64,000 nucleotides of DNA from contig NZ_JAVIWL010000001.1 in assembly GCF_034314045.1 (NCBI RefSeq), positions 2,666,001 through 2,730,000 of the forward strand, given 5' to 3'. Under the pieces are notes generated by a model. It saw nothing but the letters and a program-made list of their open reading frames with translations. It ran no database searches and had not been told where the DNA came from. Of this stretch, positions 36,923 to 45,698 are shown in pieces. Source of the DNA: Glaciimonas sp. CA11.2 (lineage in GTDB: Bacteria; Pseudomonadota; Gammaproteobacteria; Burkholderiales; Burkholderiaceae_D). Each line of letters starts with the position of its first letter. Position 1 is the stretch's first letter. A program made the translations under genes and the position numbers.

Positions 36923-37267
36923 TTACTTACCAATTTGTCGGCTGACGCCATTCTCTTGCTGGTTCAACACTGATTGTTCGGCTTTGGTGATGTGACCGCC
37001 ATTTTGCCGGGACATATCACGTTCTTCTTGTCGAATCGCATGGTCATCCTTGTGCAAGGTTCTGGCCTGACCTTTGGTTATCTGACCATCTTTGACTTCA
37101 GTCTTGATACGATTGTTTTGATTGTTCAGCCGATTATTGACCTGTTCCCGGCGTGGATGATTTTTTTGCCACGTTGTCTCAGCCATTACACTACCGGCTG
37201 CGCTGGCAAAAACCGTGACAAGTGCAGTGAGTATGATGGCTTTACCTGAGCGATTGCGCGTAAACAT
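36923..37267 (-). CDS. Small secreted Asn/Gln-rich protein
   Basis: A 114-residue protein with a signal peptide (residues 1-29, ending VMAE). The mature part is rich in Asn, Gln, Arg and Lys and has conserved-looking segments: NHPRREQVNNRLNNQNNRI, GQITKGQARTLHKDDHAIRQEERDM and NGGHITKAEQSVLNQQEN. I recall similar uncharacterised periplasmic proteins in Burkholderiales, but no named function. The two -x-ITKxx(Q)A/S- units look like an internal duplication of a helix-turn-helix-like hairpin. It stands alone. Confidence 0.8.
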   Translation of the reverse strand: MFTRNRSGKAIILTALVTVFASAAGSVMAETTWQKNHPRREQVNNRLNNQNNRIKTEVKDGQITKGQARTLHKDDHAIRQEERDMSRQNGGHITKAEQSVLNQQENGVSRQIGK

Positions 37268-37556
37268 AATGTGTCCCCTAATTTAGGTGCAGTATTTGGC
37301 GTTAATATTGATGGGTGCTACGTGACATTAACGTTGGTGCTCTTTATTCGGCTGACGATACAAATTGTTTTTGTCGTAACGAATTGTTTCTGCAATCGCT
37401 TTCGATCTCTGCTGTCTCTCTTTGGTAGTGCCGAGTGTGGGGATATAAATTGTTGTCAGGTGGAGCGAGACGGTGTGCATCACCACTGTCAACATGCTAG
37501 CCATTATCAGACCCAGTTATGGCCCATTGAGCTGATAATAGACTAGTGGGAGGCTA
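37268..37556. other. Intergenic region
   Basis: A 289-base spacer with the promoter of the small secreted gene expected near 37268-37330. I see no gene or strong hairpin in it. Confidence 0.4.
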
Positions 37557-38336
37557 TTACTTTGGATCGAGTCCACTCTTGATGACATCGGCGCGCGCTT
37601 CTGGCGAGGCAAGGTAACGAATCAATGCGCGGGCGGCTTCCGGATGTTTGGCACCGACTGGAATGCCGGCTGAGAAGGTGGTGATACTTTGCACCTGCTC
37701 CGGGATCTTGCCGACAAATTCGATGCCCTGCACCGGCAGAATCTCGCTCACCTGCTGGAAGCCTAGTTCGTATTCACCGCTGGCCACTAATGAACCGACC
37801 GGGGTTTTCTCAATCATGTGTGCTTTCGGAATGATCTGTTTTTCAATACCCAGTTTCTTGAATAGTTCGGCCTCAATGTAGACGCCACTGGCGCTATCGG
37901 AATACGCGATTGATTTTGCATGGATCAACACCGACTTAAACTTCTCCACTGTGCTAATGTCCGGCTTGGCACTGCCTGCTTTGACCGCCATGCCAATGCG
38001 GGAGTCGGCCAGATCAACGCGGCTATCTGCCATCACTTTACCCTGTTTGATCAGATCGCCCAATGCATACCCTACCATGATCACGACGTCAGCCGGTTCG
38101 CCACGCGCCAGACGGGTGGGGATTGCCTCCGGCGCTTTGCCCATTGATGGCCCCCACGCGGTCGTCAGCGTGTTGCCGCTAGCCGCTTCATATTTAGGTT
38201 GGAGTGCTTTATAAGCAGCGGTAAAGCCACCTGAATTCATGACATTGAGTTCATCGGCTTGGGTCGCGCCAGAGCACAAGGCCAGGCTGAGCGTGCCGAG
38301 AATGAATAGCTTTGGCATGATTTGTTTAATACGCAT
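37557..38336 (-). CDS. ModA-like ABC substrate-binding protein
   Basis: A 259-residue periplasmic binding protein of the molybdate-type (ModA-like, type 2) family. The signal peptide ends near TQADE. ELNVMNSGGFTAAYKALQPKYE and RLARGEPADVVIMVGYALGDL are typical of the family. The ligand may be an oxyanion or small organic acid; it does not carry obvious ModA molybdate residues by eye. No modBC-like genes are adjacent, so it is an orphan binding protein. Its promoter region is 38337-38470. Confidence 0.85.
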   Translation of the reverse strand: MRIKQIMPKLFILGTLSLALCSGATQADELNVMNSGGFTAAYKALQPKYEAASGNTLTTAWGPSMGKAPEAIPTRLARGEPADVVIMVGYALGDLIKQGKVMADSRVDLADSRIGMAVKAGSAKPDISTVEKFKSVLIHAKSIAYSDSASGVYIEAELFKKLGIEKQIIPKAHMIEKTPVGSLVASGEYELGFQQVSEILPVQGIEFVGKIPEQVQSITTFSAGIPVGAKHPEAARALIRYLASPEARADVIKSGLDPK

Positions 38337-38831
38337 AATCTTTGACTCCTGCTTTTTTTAGATATCGAATGGGTTTTGCCGAGTCATTATCGCGAACGTG
38401 ATTGATAAAGTAAATTCGCTCAGTTTTAATGCGTAGAGCGCATCAATAAAAAGAGCCCTCCACGATTATGGCAATCGTCGCGGCCAGTTTTTTCGATCGT
38501 CTGATACAACTTGTCTGTCGCAGGCGAAAGCGCGGGACCATGGCGTTTAGTCAGCCCAGCCGTCCGATTCACAAACCACACCGCAAACCTTTTCAAATCG
38601 GCTCAAAATCGATCCTCGATTCCTTGATTCTATCGATGGAAGGCCATAAGAACTGTCGAATAATTTACAGTCGGATGTGTGAGCCGCCATGAAAGCCATC
38701 TCTCTTCATGATTAATATAAGATTTTTTTCTTCGGCATTTTGGCGCTCTACAGCTTAAAACCTGTGGTGGCTGCATGGAGGATGTATTTGGATCAACTGG
38801 CCCAGCCATGGGGCGATGAAGAAAGCTGAAA
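38337..38831. other. Intergenic region before the tRNA islet
   Basis: About 500 bases with no supported gene. Small frames at 38468-38692 (plus) and 38630-38875 (minus) lack ribosome sites and family features; the latter overlaps the terminator and att repeat. The region ends at the displaced tRNA terminator. Confidence 0.45.
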
Positions 38832-38865
38832 GAAAAAAGGGTTACGAGCCGAAGCCCGTAACCCT
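38832..38865 (-). terminator. Original tRNA terminator displaced by the islet
   Basis: On the minus strand AGGGTTACGGGC-TTCG-GCTCGTAACCCT is followed by a T6 run. It lies just 3' of the tRNA fragment in attL. A diverged copy at 42836-42868 serves the intact tRNA, so this one is now separated from its gene. Confidence 0.75.
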
Positions 38866-38878
38866 CTGATTGCATTGC

Positions 38879-38934
38879 CTAATTCTGGTGGCCCCCCGCA
38901 GAGTCGAACTGCGCACCAACGGATTATGAGTCCG
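38879..38934 (-). repeat. attL: 56-base copy of the tRNA 3' part
   Basis: This 56-base block is identical to 42882-42937. It covers the CAU tRNA from the 5' side of the anticodon stem through the encoded CCA and a few bases beyond. It lacks the acceptor 5' strand and D arm, so it is not a functional tRNA. It marks the left boundary of the integrated islet. Confidence 0.92.
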
Positions 38935-39053
38935 AGAAATAAGGTGTTTATCGGTGTTGATTGATAATCCTAAAAAATACAATTTATATAAATCAATGAC
39001 TTAGTAAAATTACAGTGTTGATTTTTGTTAATCGATATTGCTTGATATACTCC

Positions 39054-39080
39054 AAATCGGGTTACATGGCGGTTACATGG
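39054..39080. repeat. Left subterminal repeat (integrase arm-type site candidate)
   Basis: AAATCGGGTTACATGG followed by CGGTTACATGG, then a third TTTACATGG copy. It matches 42788-42814 at 25 of 27 bases. It lies just before the integrase start at 39103, where integrase arm sites and autoregulatory sites often lie. Confidence 0.7.
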
Positions 39081-39102
39081 TTTACATGGGAGTGTTTGAG
39101 GG

Positions 39103-40439
39103 ATGGCAAAGGTAAATTTTACGGCTGGTCGGGTAGCTGATTTTGAATGTGATTCTGGCAAAAGCCAATGTTTCCTTTGGGACACGTCTGCACCGGGTTT
39201 GGGCCTGCGAGTAACAGCGAATGGTGCAAAAGCATTCATGTTTTAAGCCAAGTTGAATGGCCAAGCGATGCGTATAACAATCGGCTCGCCTTCCATCTGG
39301 ACCATAGAAGCCGCAAAAATCGAATCTCGCCGTCTGAAGGTCATTATTGACAACGGCCAAGACCCGCGCCAAGTGAAAACTGACGGGCTGGTCGCAGCGC
39401 AAGTAATCCGTGATGTTCAGGAAGCCAAAAAAACAGCCGCCGCTACACTAGCAGCCAAAAACTCAACTACTTTTAAACAGGTATGGAATATTTACCTGCA
39501 AGAACGAAAACCTCATTGGGGCGAGCGTCATTAACTAGACCACCTTAAAAAGATTGCTGCTGGTGGCTTGCCTTCGCTGCGGGGAACCCGTGGTCTTGGC
39601 GTAACGATAGCTGGGCCGTTGCACTACTTTTCTGCAATGCCATTAAATAATGTTGATACCGAAATAGTGGAAGCATGGGCCAAGCTGGAAGGCAAGGTCC
39701 GTCCCACTTCGGCACGGCTTGCGTGGCGTATGTTGAAAGTATTTTTTCAGTGGTGCTACGAAAGCAAGACCTACCGCGACCTAATTCAACCGCAGAACCC
39801 CGCTAAGACAAAGAAGAGCGGTGAGGCTTTAGGGAAGGCCAAGGCAAAACGAGACGACCTGGAAGCGGCACAGCTTCAGGGGTGGTTCGATGCCGTCCAA
39901 AAACTGGGCAACCCAACCATCAGCGCCTATCTGCAAACCTTGCTTCGGTCCGGTGCCCGTCCCGGTGAAGTACTGGAAATGAGGTGGGAGGATATTAACT
40001 GGCGCTGGGAGTCTATCGTTATCCGAGACAAAATGGACGGGGAGCGGACCATACCATTAACTCCTTTTGTCGCCCATCTGTTAGCGGCATTGCCAAGGCG
40101 AAACGATTACGTTTTCTCAAGCGCATTAAAAGAGGTAGCTATCATCGCCAAACCACATTTACCGCATAAGCTGGCGTGCGATGCTGCCGGGCTACAAGGC
40201 CTGACCTTACATGGTTTGCGGCGTTCGTTTGCTAGCCTTGCTGAACAGACCGAAGCCCCCGGGGGGTGGCTGCACAGATTCAAGGCCACAAACCCCAGAG
40301 CGCCAGAGAGAAAAGTTACATCGTTCGACCAATGGATTTTTTACGTAAATGGCATTTCATTATCGAAGCAATAATTTTAAAGCAGGCTGGAATCGACTTT
40401 GTTCCCGAGCAATCAGGTTTGTGCATGATAAAAGGTTGA
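39103..40439 (+). pseudogene. Tyrosine integrase, inactivated by two stops and a frameshift
   Basis: A P4-like tyrosine integrase readable as one gene only if damage is ignored. The N-terminal domain runs from ATG 39103 to TAA 39244-39246, where the family has an FQAKL-type Gln, so CAA has probably become TAA. The same frame continues to TAA 39532-39534 and then to the catalytic domain (GARPGEVLEMRW with the first Arg; LHGLRRSFASL with the His-x-x-Arg). In the C5G6 run at 40256-40266 the frame is lost. The shifted frame then reads VAAQIQGHK...EKSYIVRPMDF, which holds the last His and the nucleophilic Tyr, ending at TGA 40437. The product cannot be active. It lies next to attL as usual. Confidence 0.9.
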
Positions 40440-40445
40440 TTGATA

Positions 40446-40474
40446 TTGATGCGTGTAACGTTACGCACTACAAT
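40446..40474 (+). promoter_or_regulatory. higBA promoter with embedded operator
   Basis: TTGATG (40446-40451), a 17-base spacer and TACAAT (40469-40474) form a good sigma-70 promoter. The spacer carries the perfect palindrome GTAACGTTAC (40455-40464), extended imperfectly to GCGTGTAACGTTACGCAC; it is a likely HigA site. The -10 box ends only 5 bases before the higB ATG. Confidence 0.7.
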
Positions 40475-40479
40475 AGCGT

Positions 40480-40758
40480 ATGATTAAGACATTCCAGCAC
40501 AAGGGCTTGAAGGCCTTTTTCGAAACCGGGAGCATGGCTGGCATTCAAGCGACGCACGCCCCGCGACTAGCCGCCATGTTGCGCCGTCTGAATGAATTGC
40601 CCGATGCGTCAGGTATGAATTTGCCGGGCTGGGGATTGCACCCATTACGAGGCGACCTTAAGGGCCATTTTTCGGTAAAGGTCAACGCAAACTGGCGCAT
40701 GACATTCAAGTTTGATGGCACGGACGCCGTACTGGTCGATTATCAAGACTATCACTGA
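40480..40758 (+). CDS. higB: HigB-type mRNA interferase toxin
   Basis: A 92-residue RelE/HigB-fold toxin that cuts ribosome-bound mRNA. Family features are IKTFQHKGLKAFFETGS at the start, NLPGWGLHPLRGDLKGHFSVKVNANWRMTF and the terminal VDYQDYH. The start at 40480 gives the exact family N-terminus. The promoter -10 box ends at 40474, so the transcript should begin within a base or two of the ATG, implying a leaderless message. The antitoxin gene follows after 12 bases. It is the only clearly intact cassette in the islet along with higA. Confidence 0.92.
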   Translation: MIKTFQHKGLKAFFETGSMAGIQATHAPRLAAMLRRLNELPDASGMNLPGWGLHPLRGDLKGHFSVKVNANWRMTFKFDGTDAVLVDYQDYH

Positions 40759-40770
40759 GGAGAATTTACT

Positions 40771-41097
40771 ATGGCACGCATGTTTAACCCGCCACATCCT
40801 GGATTAACTTTACGCGATGACGTATTACCGGCGCTGGGTTTGTCGGTGACTGAGGCCGCGCAACAACTCGACGTAAACCGCGTCTCACTCTCCCGCGTGC
40901 TCAATGGGCGCGCTGCAATTTCGCCAGAGATGGCCTTGCGTATTGAGGCATGGCTTGGAGTGGACCGTGGCGGCGATGCCCGCATATGGCTGGCAGAACA
41001 AAGCGCCTATGACATGTGGCAAGCCGAGCAGCGGTTTAAGGCTGTACCGATGCATGTTCAGCCTGCACCGACGATAAGCATGCCTGACGCCGCCTGA
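40771..41097 (+). CDS. higA: HigA-type antitoxin with XRE helix-turn-helix
   Basis: A 108-residue antitoxin of the HigA family. PPHPGLTLRDDVLPALGLSVTEAAQQLDVNRVSLSRVLNGRAAIS is the typical start and DNA-binding HTH; residues about 75-95 continue into the helix that contacts the toxin. It has a GAGGAG ribosome site 7-10 bases before the ATG. It should neutralise HigB and repress the promoter at 40446-40474 through the palindrome. Toxin-first order is typical of higBA. Confidence 0.92.
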   Translation: MARMFNPPHPGLTLRDDVLPALGLSVTEAAQQLDVNRVSLSRVLNGRAAISPEMALRIEAWLGVDRGGDARIWLAEQSAYDMWQAEQRFKAVPMHVQPAPTISMPDAA

Positions 41098-41208
41098 CGT
41101 TAGGCAAATAGTTTAAAGCGCCAGTCTATCCCGACGGGGAGACAAACCGGAAACCTTCACCGGCCTGACTGGTGCCCCATTTAATGAAGGCGCTTGAAGG
41201 AGCGCAGC

Positions 41209-41451
41209 ATGAGTGAAAATTTACTTGCTATTCCAATATGCATTCCCATAACGTCAGACATTAAAGCACATTTGCATAAGGCTTTTGACGAACTTACTCC
41301 TGTGTTGGCCGCCAGAGTGGAGCAAGCATTTAAAGCGGTCGTTCTCGATTCACAGTTAGATGAATTAACGAGTGATGAACGGAAAAAACGGGATATTTCC
41401 ACGTCACCATCGCCATGCTTGAGAACGCCCGTAAGAAATTGCGCACCTTAG
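41209..41451 (+). CDS. Unknown small protein abutting the hsdR remnant
   Basis: An 80-residue frame with a good AAGGAG ribosome site 6 bases before ATG 41209. Residues 1-60 (SENLLAIPICIPITSDIKAHLHKAFDELTPVLAARVEQ and onward) look like real, helical protein sequence; I do not recognise the family. The last 14 residues (ISTSPSPCLRTP) are of unlike composition, and from 41379 the HsdR remnant occupies another frame. This may be the N-terminal part of a gene fused by deletion to the hsdR tail. Confidence 0.45.
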   Translation: MSENLLAIPICIPITSDIKAHLHKAFDELTPVLAARVEQAFKAVVLDSQLDELTSDERKKRDISTSPSPCLRTPVRNCAP

Positions 41452-42029
41452 TCAAATTGATTGAAAAGGGCAAAAAGAACATCGTATACACAGATTTTCG
41501 AGATGAATTTGGTGAGGATACAGCGATTACGTTGCCGGGTATCAGTACAGGTATGAACTTCGCTAAGTTCAAGGAAAAAGCCCGGCAGTTTCTGAGGGTG
41601 CATGAAAGTCACCTGTCTTTGCAGCGCCTGCGTCGCAACCAACCGCTGACGTCTTCCGACCTTGAAGAGCTGGGACGCATGCTGGAGGATGCCGGTGGTT
41701 CCGCCGATTTGATTCAACAGGCAACAGAACAAAGCCAGGGGCTTGGTATCTTTATTCGTTCTCTCGTTGGGTTAGACCGTGAGACTGCTAAGCAGGCATT
41801 CAGCCAGTTCGTGGTGGGTACTACTGTCACCGCCAGTCAGTTGGAGTTCATTAACCTCATTGTGCAATATCTGACGGAAAACGGAGTAATGGATGCGGCA
41901 CGGCTGTATGAGTCTCCGTTTACTGATATCAGCTTGCAAGGGCCCGAGGCATTGTTCTTGCCAATTCGCATGACGGAGATGGTACTTGTTCTCGATGAGA
42001 TAAGGAAACGTGCGATAGCGCTAAATTAG
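41379..42029 (+). pseudogene. Orphan C-terminal domain of type I restriction HsdR
   Basis: About 215 codons, translatable from ATG 41415 as 204 residues. The sequence is the C-terminal domain of EcoEI-type HsdR: ENARKKLRTLVKLIEKGKK, YTDFRDEFGEDTAITLPG, FLRVHESHLSLQRLRRNQPLT, QGLGIFIRSLVGLDRE, TASQLEFINLIVQYLTENGVMD and LYESPFTDIS. The nuclease and helicase motor (several hundred residues) and any hsdM or hsdS gene are missing. Two in-frame stops at 41373-41378 precede it. A deletion most likely joined it to the upstream unknown gene. It could still be translated as a free domain, but restriction activity is impossible. Confidence 0.82.
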
Positions 42030-42086
42030 CGTTCAGCAACAGATTAATCTATAGGCAAAACATGAGACAGGCAAAAGACGGAAATT

Positions 42087-42728
42087 ATGGCAGAAAATAG
42101 CAATCAAATTGTGTATGTACTCACAAATCCTGCAATGGTTGGATTGGTAAAAATCGGAAAAACGTCTCAGTTTGAGGTCGAAGAGCGGATGAAGCAGCTC
42201 TATGGGACCTGGGTGCCAGTTCCTTTTGAGTGCGCGTTCGCCTGCCAAGTTAAAGACGCGAGCGAGGTCGAGAAGGCATTGCATTACGCTTTTGGTAAAA
42301 CACGCATCAATCCGAGCAGAGAGTTTTTTAGAATAGAGCCAGACAGGGTGATAGCCGTTTTGAAACTACTTAAGGTCGATGACATAACTGTTCAATTTGA
42401 ACAACAGTTGACTAAAGAATTGGACGCTGTTGATAAGCAGTCCGGGCAAAATCTAAAAAATACGAAACGTCCCTTCATGAATTTCCACGCGCTTGGTATG
42501 CCAGACGGCTCTGTTCTGGTTTCAAAGGATGGTGCCATGCAAGTAACCGTCGCCAGTGAACGGAAAGTGAACTTTGAGGGCGCTGTATGTTCATTAATAG
42601 TGCCCACAAGAAAATTACTAAATTTAGCCTTAGATTACCCAATTCAGCCGTCCCCATATTGGACATTCAACGGAAGCACAGTTAAAGAAATTTATGAAGC
42701 ATTTCATAATGAATCAAACAACGACTAG
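42087..42728 (+). CDS. GIY-YIG nuclease family protein (T5orf172-like)
   Basis: A 213-residue protein. Residues about 7-90 form a GIY-YIG-type domain of the T5orf172/MUG113 kind (VYVLTNPAMVGLVKIGKT...KQLYG...VEKALHYAF...REFFRI). Residues 125-205 (RPFMNFHALGMPDGSVLV...WTFNGSTVKEIYEAFH) match a C-terminal domain seen in restriction-associated homologues. It probably belonged with the lost type I restriction genes. The Arg and Glu of the nuclease fold appear present (MKQLYG region, SREFF). The start at 42087 is plausible, with a GACGGAAA stretch upstream. It appears intact. Confidence 0.75.
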   Translation: MAENSNQIVYVLTNPAMVGLVKIGKTSQFEVEERMKQLYGTWVPVPFECAFACQVKDASEVEKALHYAFGKTRINPSREFFRIEPDRVIAVLKLLKVDDITVQFEQQLTKELDAVDKQSGQNLKNTKRPFMNFHALGMPDGSVLVSKDGAMQVTVASERKVNFEGAVCSLIVPTRKLLNLALDYPIQPSPYWTFNGSTVKEIYEAFHNESNND

Positions 42729-42787
42729 GCCAAGCCAGGCTGTGCGTTGTTAGCGGCTCTATATCTGTGAAGGTGTGGTCATTTCCT

Positions 42788-42814
42788 AAATCGGGTTACA
42801 CAGCGGTTACATGG
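42788..42814. repeat. Right subterminal repeat (integrase arm-type site candidate)
   Basis: AAATCGGGTTACACAG followed by CGGTTACATGG; 25 of 27 bases match 39054-39080 in the same orientation. It lies about 70 bases inside the right att repeat. Confidence 0.7.
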
Positions 42815-42835
42815 AACGATAAAGCAAGCAGGGAA

Positions 42836-42868
42836 GAAAAAGGGTCACCAGCCGAAGCTCGTAACCCT
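42836..42868 (-). terminator. Terminator of the CAU tRNA, brought by the islet
   Basis: On the minus strand AAGGGTTACGAGC-TTCG-GCTGGTGACCCTTTTTC forms a terminator just 3' of the tRNA. It is a diverged version of 38832-38865, showing that the element carries its own tRNA 3' end and terminator. Confidence 0.75.
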
Positions 42869-42881
42869 TTGATTTTACTAT

Positions 42882-42967
<86 letters not shown>

Positions 42968-43118
42968 GATTTCCTACTTAAACTATTATTGCTGCCGGTA
43001 TTCGCTGGCACTATTGTTTTATAAGCGGATCAGCATTGTAGAAGAATTTAGCTCTTGATAGCAACTATTGTTGAAGATTGCTACGCAAGAATATCAATGC
43101 AAGAACCGCTTAATGTTT

Positions 43119-45698
43119 TTAGTTGCCTTCGAGGAAGCTCTTCAGCTTGTCGGAACGCGAAGGATGACGCAGTTTGCGTAATGCCTTGGCTTCTATTTGA
43201 CGGATACGCTCACGTGTAACGTCAAATTGTTTGCCGACTTCTTCTAGCGTGTGATCTGTCGACATTTCAATGCCGAAACGCATGCGCAGCACTTTGGCTT
43301 CGCGTGGTGTCAGTGAATCGAGAATGTCTTTGACCACGCCGCGCATTGATGCATGCAATGCAGCGTCGGCTGGTGCCAGCGTATTGTTATCTTCGATGAA
43401 ATCGCCCAGATGTGAATCATCGTCATCGCCGATCGGTGTTTCCATCGAAATCGGCTCTTTGGCGATCTTCATGATCTTGCGGATCTTGTCCTCTGGCATT
43501 TCCATCTTGATCGCTAATGTTGCCGGATCTGGCTCAGCGCCGGTTTCCTGCAAAATTTGACGAGAAATACGGTTCATTTTGTTGATCGTTTCGATCATGT
43601 GAACCGGAATTCGGATGGTACGTGCCTGGTCGGCGATCGAGCGAGTGATCGCTTGACGGATCCACCAGGTTGCATATGTCGAGAATTTATAACCGCGACG
43701 GTATTCAAATTTGTCGACGGCCTTCATCAGTCCGATGTTGCCTTCCTGGATCAGATCCAGAAACTGTAAACCACGGTTGGTATATTTCTTTGCAATCGAA
43801 ATCACGAGGCGCAAGTTAGCCTCAGTCATTTCGCGCTTAGCCATACGCGCTTTTTTCTCGCCAGCGCCCATCTTTTTGTTGATGCCGCGCAGATCCGGCA
43901 GTGGCAACACGACGCGCGCTTGCAGGTCTATCAGGCGTTGTTGTAATTCTTTGACTGCTGGGACGTTGCGGCTCAATACAACGCTGTATGGATGATTGCC
44001 GTTGACTTCACCATCAACCCAGTCCAGATTGGTTTCGTTGCCTGGAAATACTTTGATGAAGTGTAGGCGCGGCATGTCGCATTTGTTGACTGCGACGTCC
44101 AGAATTTGACGCTCAATCTTGCGAACTTCATCCACCTGACCACGCAACGTATCGCACAGTTTTTCTACAACTTTGGCCGTAAAACGAATCCCAAGAAGCT
44201 CGTGCGAGATGATCTCTTGCGCTTTGGTGTATGGTTTTGAGTTGTAGCCATCTTTTTCGAAGGCTTTACGCATTTTGTCGAATTGGGTCGAGATGGTTTC
44301 GAACTTGGCCAGCGCATCGCGCTTTAACTGCTCAAGTTGTTCTGCCGAGAATCCTGCAGCACCGGAGTTGCTGTTGGCTTCTTCCTCTTCCGCTTCTTCT
44401 TCGTCTTCTTCTTCGTCTTCTTCTTCGTTTTCGTCGTCAGCAGTTACGGCGGCGGCGGTAGTGACCGCTTCGTCTGTTGCGTTCAGGTCAACAAGTCCGT
44501 CAACGATTTCATCGATCTTTATTTCGTCTTTTGAAATTCTGTCAGCAGCAAGAATGATTTCCGCGATCGTGGTTGGGCACGCCGAAATTGCCTGAATCAT
44601 ATCTTTCAGGCCGTCTTCGATACGTTTGGCGATTTCGATTTCGCCTTCGCGCGTCAGCAATTCAACCGAACCCATTTCCCGCATGTACATGCGGACCGGG
44701 TCGGTAGTACGACCGAAGTCTGAGTCCACGGTTGAAAGTGCGGCTTCTGCTGCTGCTTCTGCTTCATCATCGCTGGTAACGGTTGCGACGTTATCGGACA
44801 AAAGCAGGGTTTCGGCGTCTGGAGCGTGCTCCGAAACCGCAATACCCATGTCGCTGAACGTGCCAATGATGCCTTCAATCGCTTCCGGGTCAATGATGTT
44901 TTCAGGCAAATGATCGTTGATTTCTGAATAAGTCAGGAAGCCACGTTCCTTACCCATTTTAATCAGCGTCTTGAGCTTTTGACGACGTGCTTCGAGTTCT
45001 TCTTCAGAGGCTTCAGTGTCTGAGGAGAAAGCGTCTTTCAGGAGCGCTTTTTCTTTGGCTTTCCGATCCTTCGCTTTGGCCTTGTCGACAGCTTTAAGTT
45101 CGGCGCGCTCGACCGCATTCAGCGCGGCGATTTCGTCGTTCTCTGGCTGAAATTCTTTCGGCTTGCGACCACGACGACCCGGCACTTTAACCGAAGGTAA
45201 AATGTAGCTGGACGTGTCAATCGCGGCAAGAGTCGCGGCATCGGTAGTCTGACTGACGCCCGATCCGATCATTACGCTCATGTCCTTCGGGACAACTACT
45301 ACGACTACTTCAGCGGCAGCAATGTTTTTAGGCGACTTGACGACTTTGAGTAAGGGTTTCTTGTTTGGCACAGGGGCTTTCGATTTCACAGATACTGGCT
45401 TCGCAACAGTACTTGATGCACTTTTTTTCGTGGGCGTTGCAGCCGCCTTGGAAACTGCCTTTGGAGCAGCTTTGACGGCTACTTTAGGCGCTAGTTTTTT
45501 GGTATCAGGGCCAGCAACTTTCTGACCCGGCGATTTTCCTGCCGTTTTACTAAGCGACTTGATAGCGGTCGTTTCGGTGGGTTTTACAATTGAAGAATGC
45601 GCGGCTGATTTTTTTGCCGTCGGCTTCACTATCTTGGTTGAAATTGTCTGGGTTTTCGCGGGTTTCTTCATTGCGTTCGCCATGGAATCATTTACCAA
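43119..45698 (-). CDS. rpoD: RNA polymerase sigma factor RpoD (sigma-70)
   Basis: The housekeeping sigma factor. Region 1.2 ([20 protein letters not shown]), regions 2.1-2.4 ([44 protein letters not shown]), region 3 and region 4.2 ([20 protein letters not shown]) are intact. At 859 residues it is much longer than E. coli RpoD (613). About 160 extra N-terminal residues are Ala/Lys/Pro/Ser-rich, and the non-conserved region holds an acidic run ([16 protein letters not shown]). ATG 45683 or 45668 are alternative starts. It follows dnaG across a 358-base spacer with its own promoter candidate. Confidence 0.96.
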   Translation of the reverse strand: MVNDSMANAMKKPAKTQTISTKIVKPTAKKSAAHSSIVKPTETTAIKSLSKTAGKSPGQKVAGPDTKKLAPKVAVKAAPKAVSKAAATPTKKSASSTVAKPVSVKSKAPVPNKKPLLKVVKSPKNIAAAEVVVVVVPKDMSVMIGSGVSQTTDAATLAAIDTSSYILPSVKVPGRRGRKPKEFQPENDEIAALNAVERAELKAVDKAKAKDRKAKEKALLKDAFSSDTEASEEELEARRQKLKTLIKMGKERGFLTYSEINDHLPENIIDPEAIEGIIGTFSDMGIAVSEHAPDAETLLLSDNVATVTSDDEAEAAAEAALSTVDSDFGRTTDPVRMYMREMGSVELLTREGEIEIAKRIEDGLKDMIQAISACPTTIAEIILAADRISKDEIKIDEIVDGLVDLNATDEAVTTAAAVTADDENEEEDEEEDEEEAEEEEANSNSGAAGFSAEQLEQLKRDALAKFETISTQFDKMRKAFEKDGYNSKPYTKAQEIISHELLGIRFTAKVVEKLCDTLRGQVDEVRKIERQILDVAVNKCDMPRLHFIKVFPGNETNLDWVDGEVNGNHPYSVVLSRNVPAVKELQQRLIDLQARVVLPLPDLRGINKKMGAGEKKARMAKREMTEANLRLVISIAKKYTNRGLQFLDLIQEGNIGLMKAVDKFEYRRGYKFSTYATWWIRQAITRSIADQARTIRIPVHMIETINKMNRISRQILQETGAEPDPATLAIKMEMPEDKIRKIMKIAKEPISMETPIGDDDDSHLGDFIEDNNTLAPADAALHASMRGVVKDILDSLTPREAKVLRMRFGIEMSTDHTLEEVGKQFDVTRERIRQIEAKALRKLRHPSRSDKLKSFLEGN

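Noticed and set aside
38630..38875. Minus-strand frame of 81 residues
   Set aside because: It overlaps the displaced tRNA terminator and has no family features.
38879..38934. A second tRNA gene before the islet
   Set aside because: Only the anticodon stem to CCA part is present; acceptor 5' strand and D arm are missing, so it is an att remnant.
44275..44595. Plus-strand frame rich in Ser ([10 protein letters not shown])
   Set aside because: It is the antisense of the acidic Glu/Asp run of rpoD; no ribosome site and no family features.
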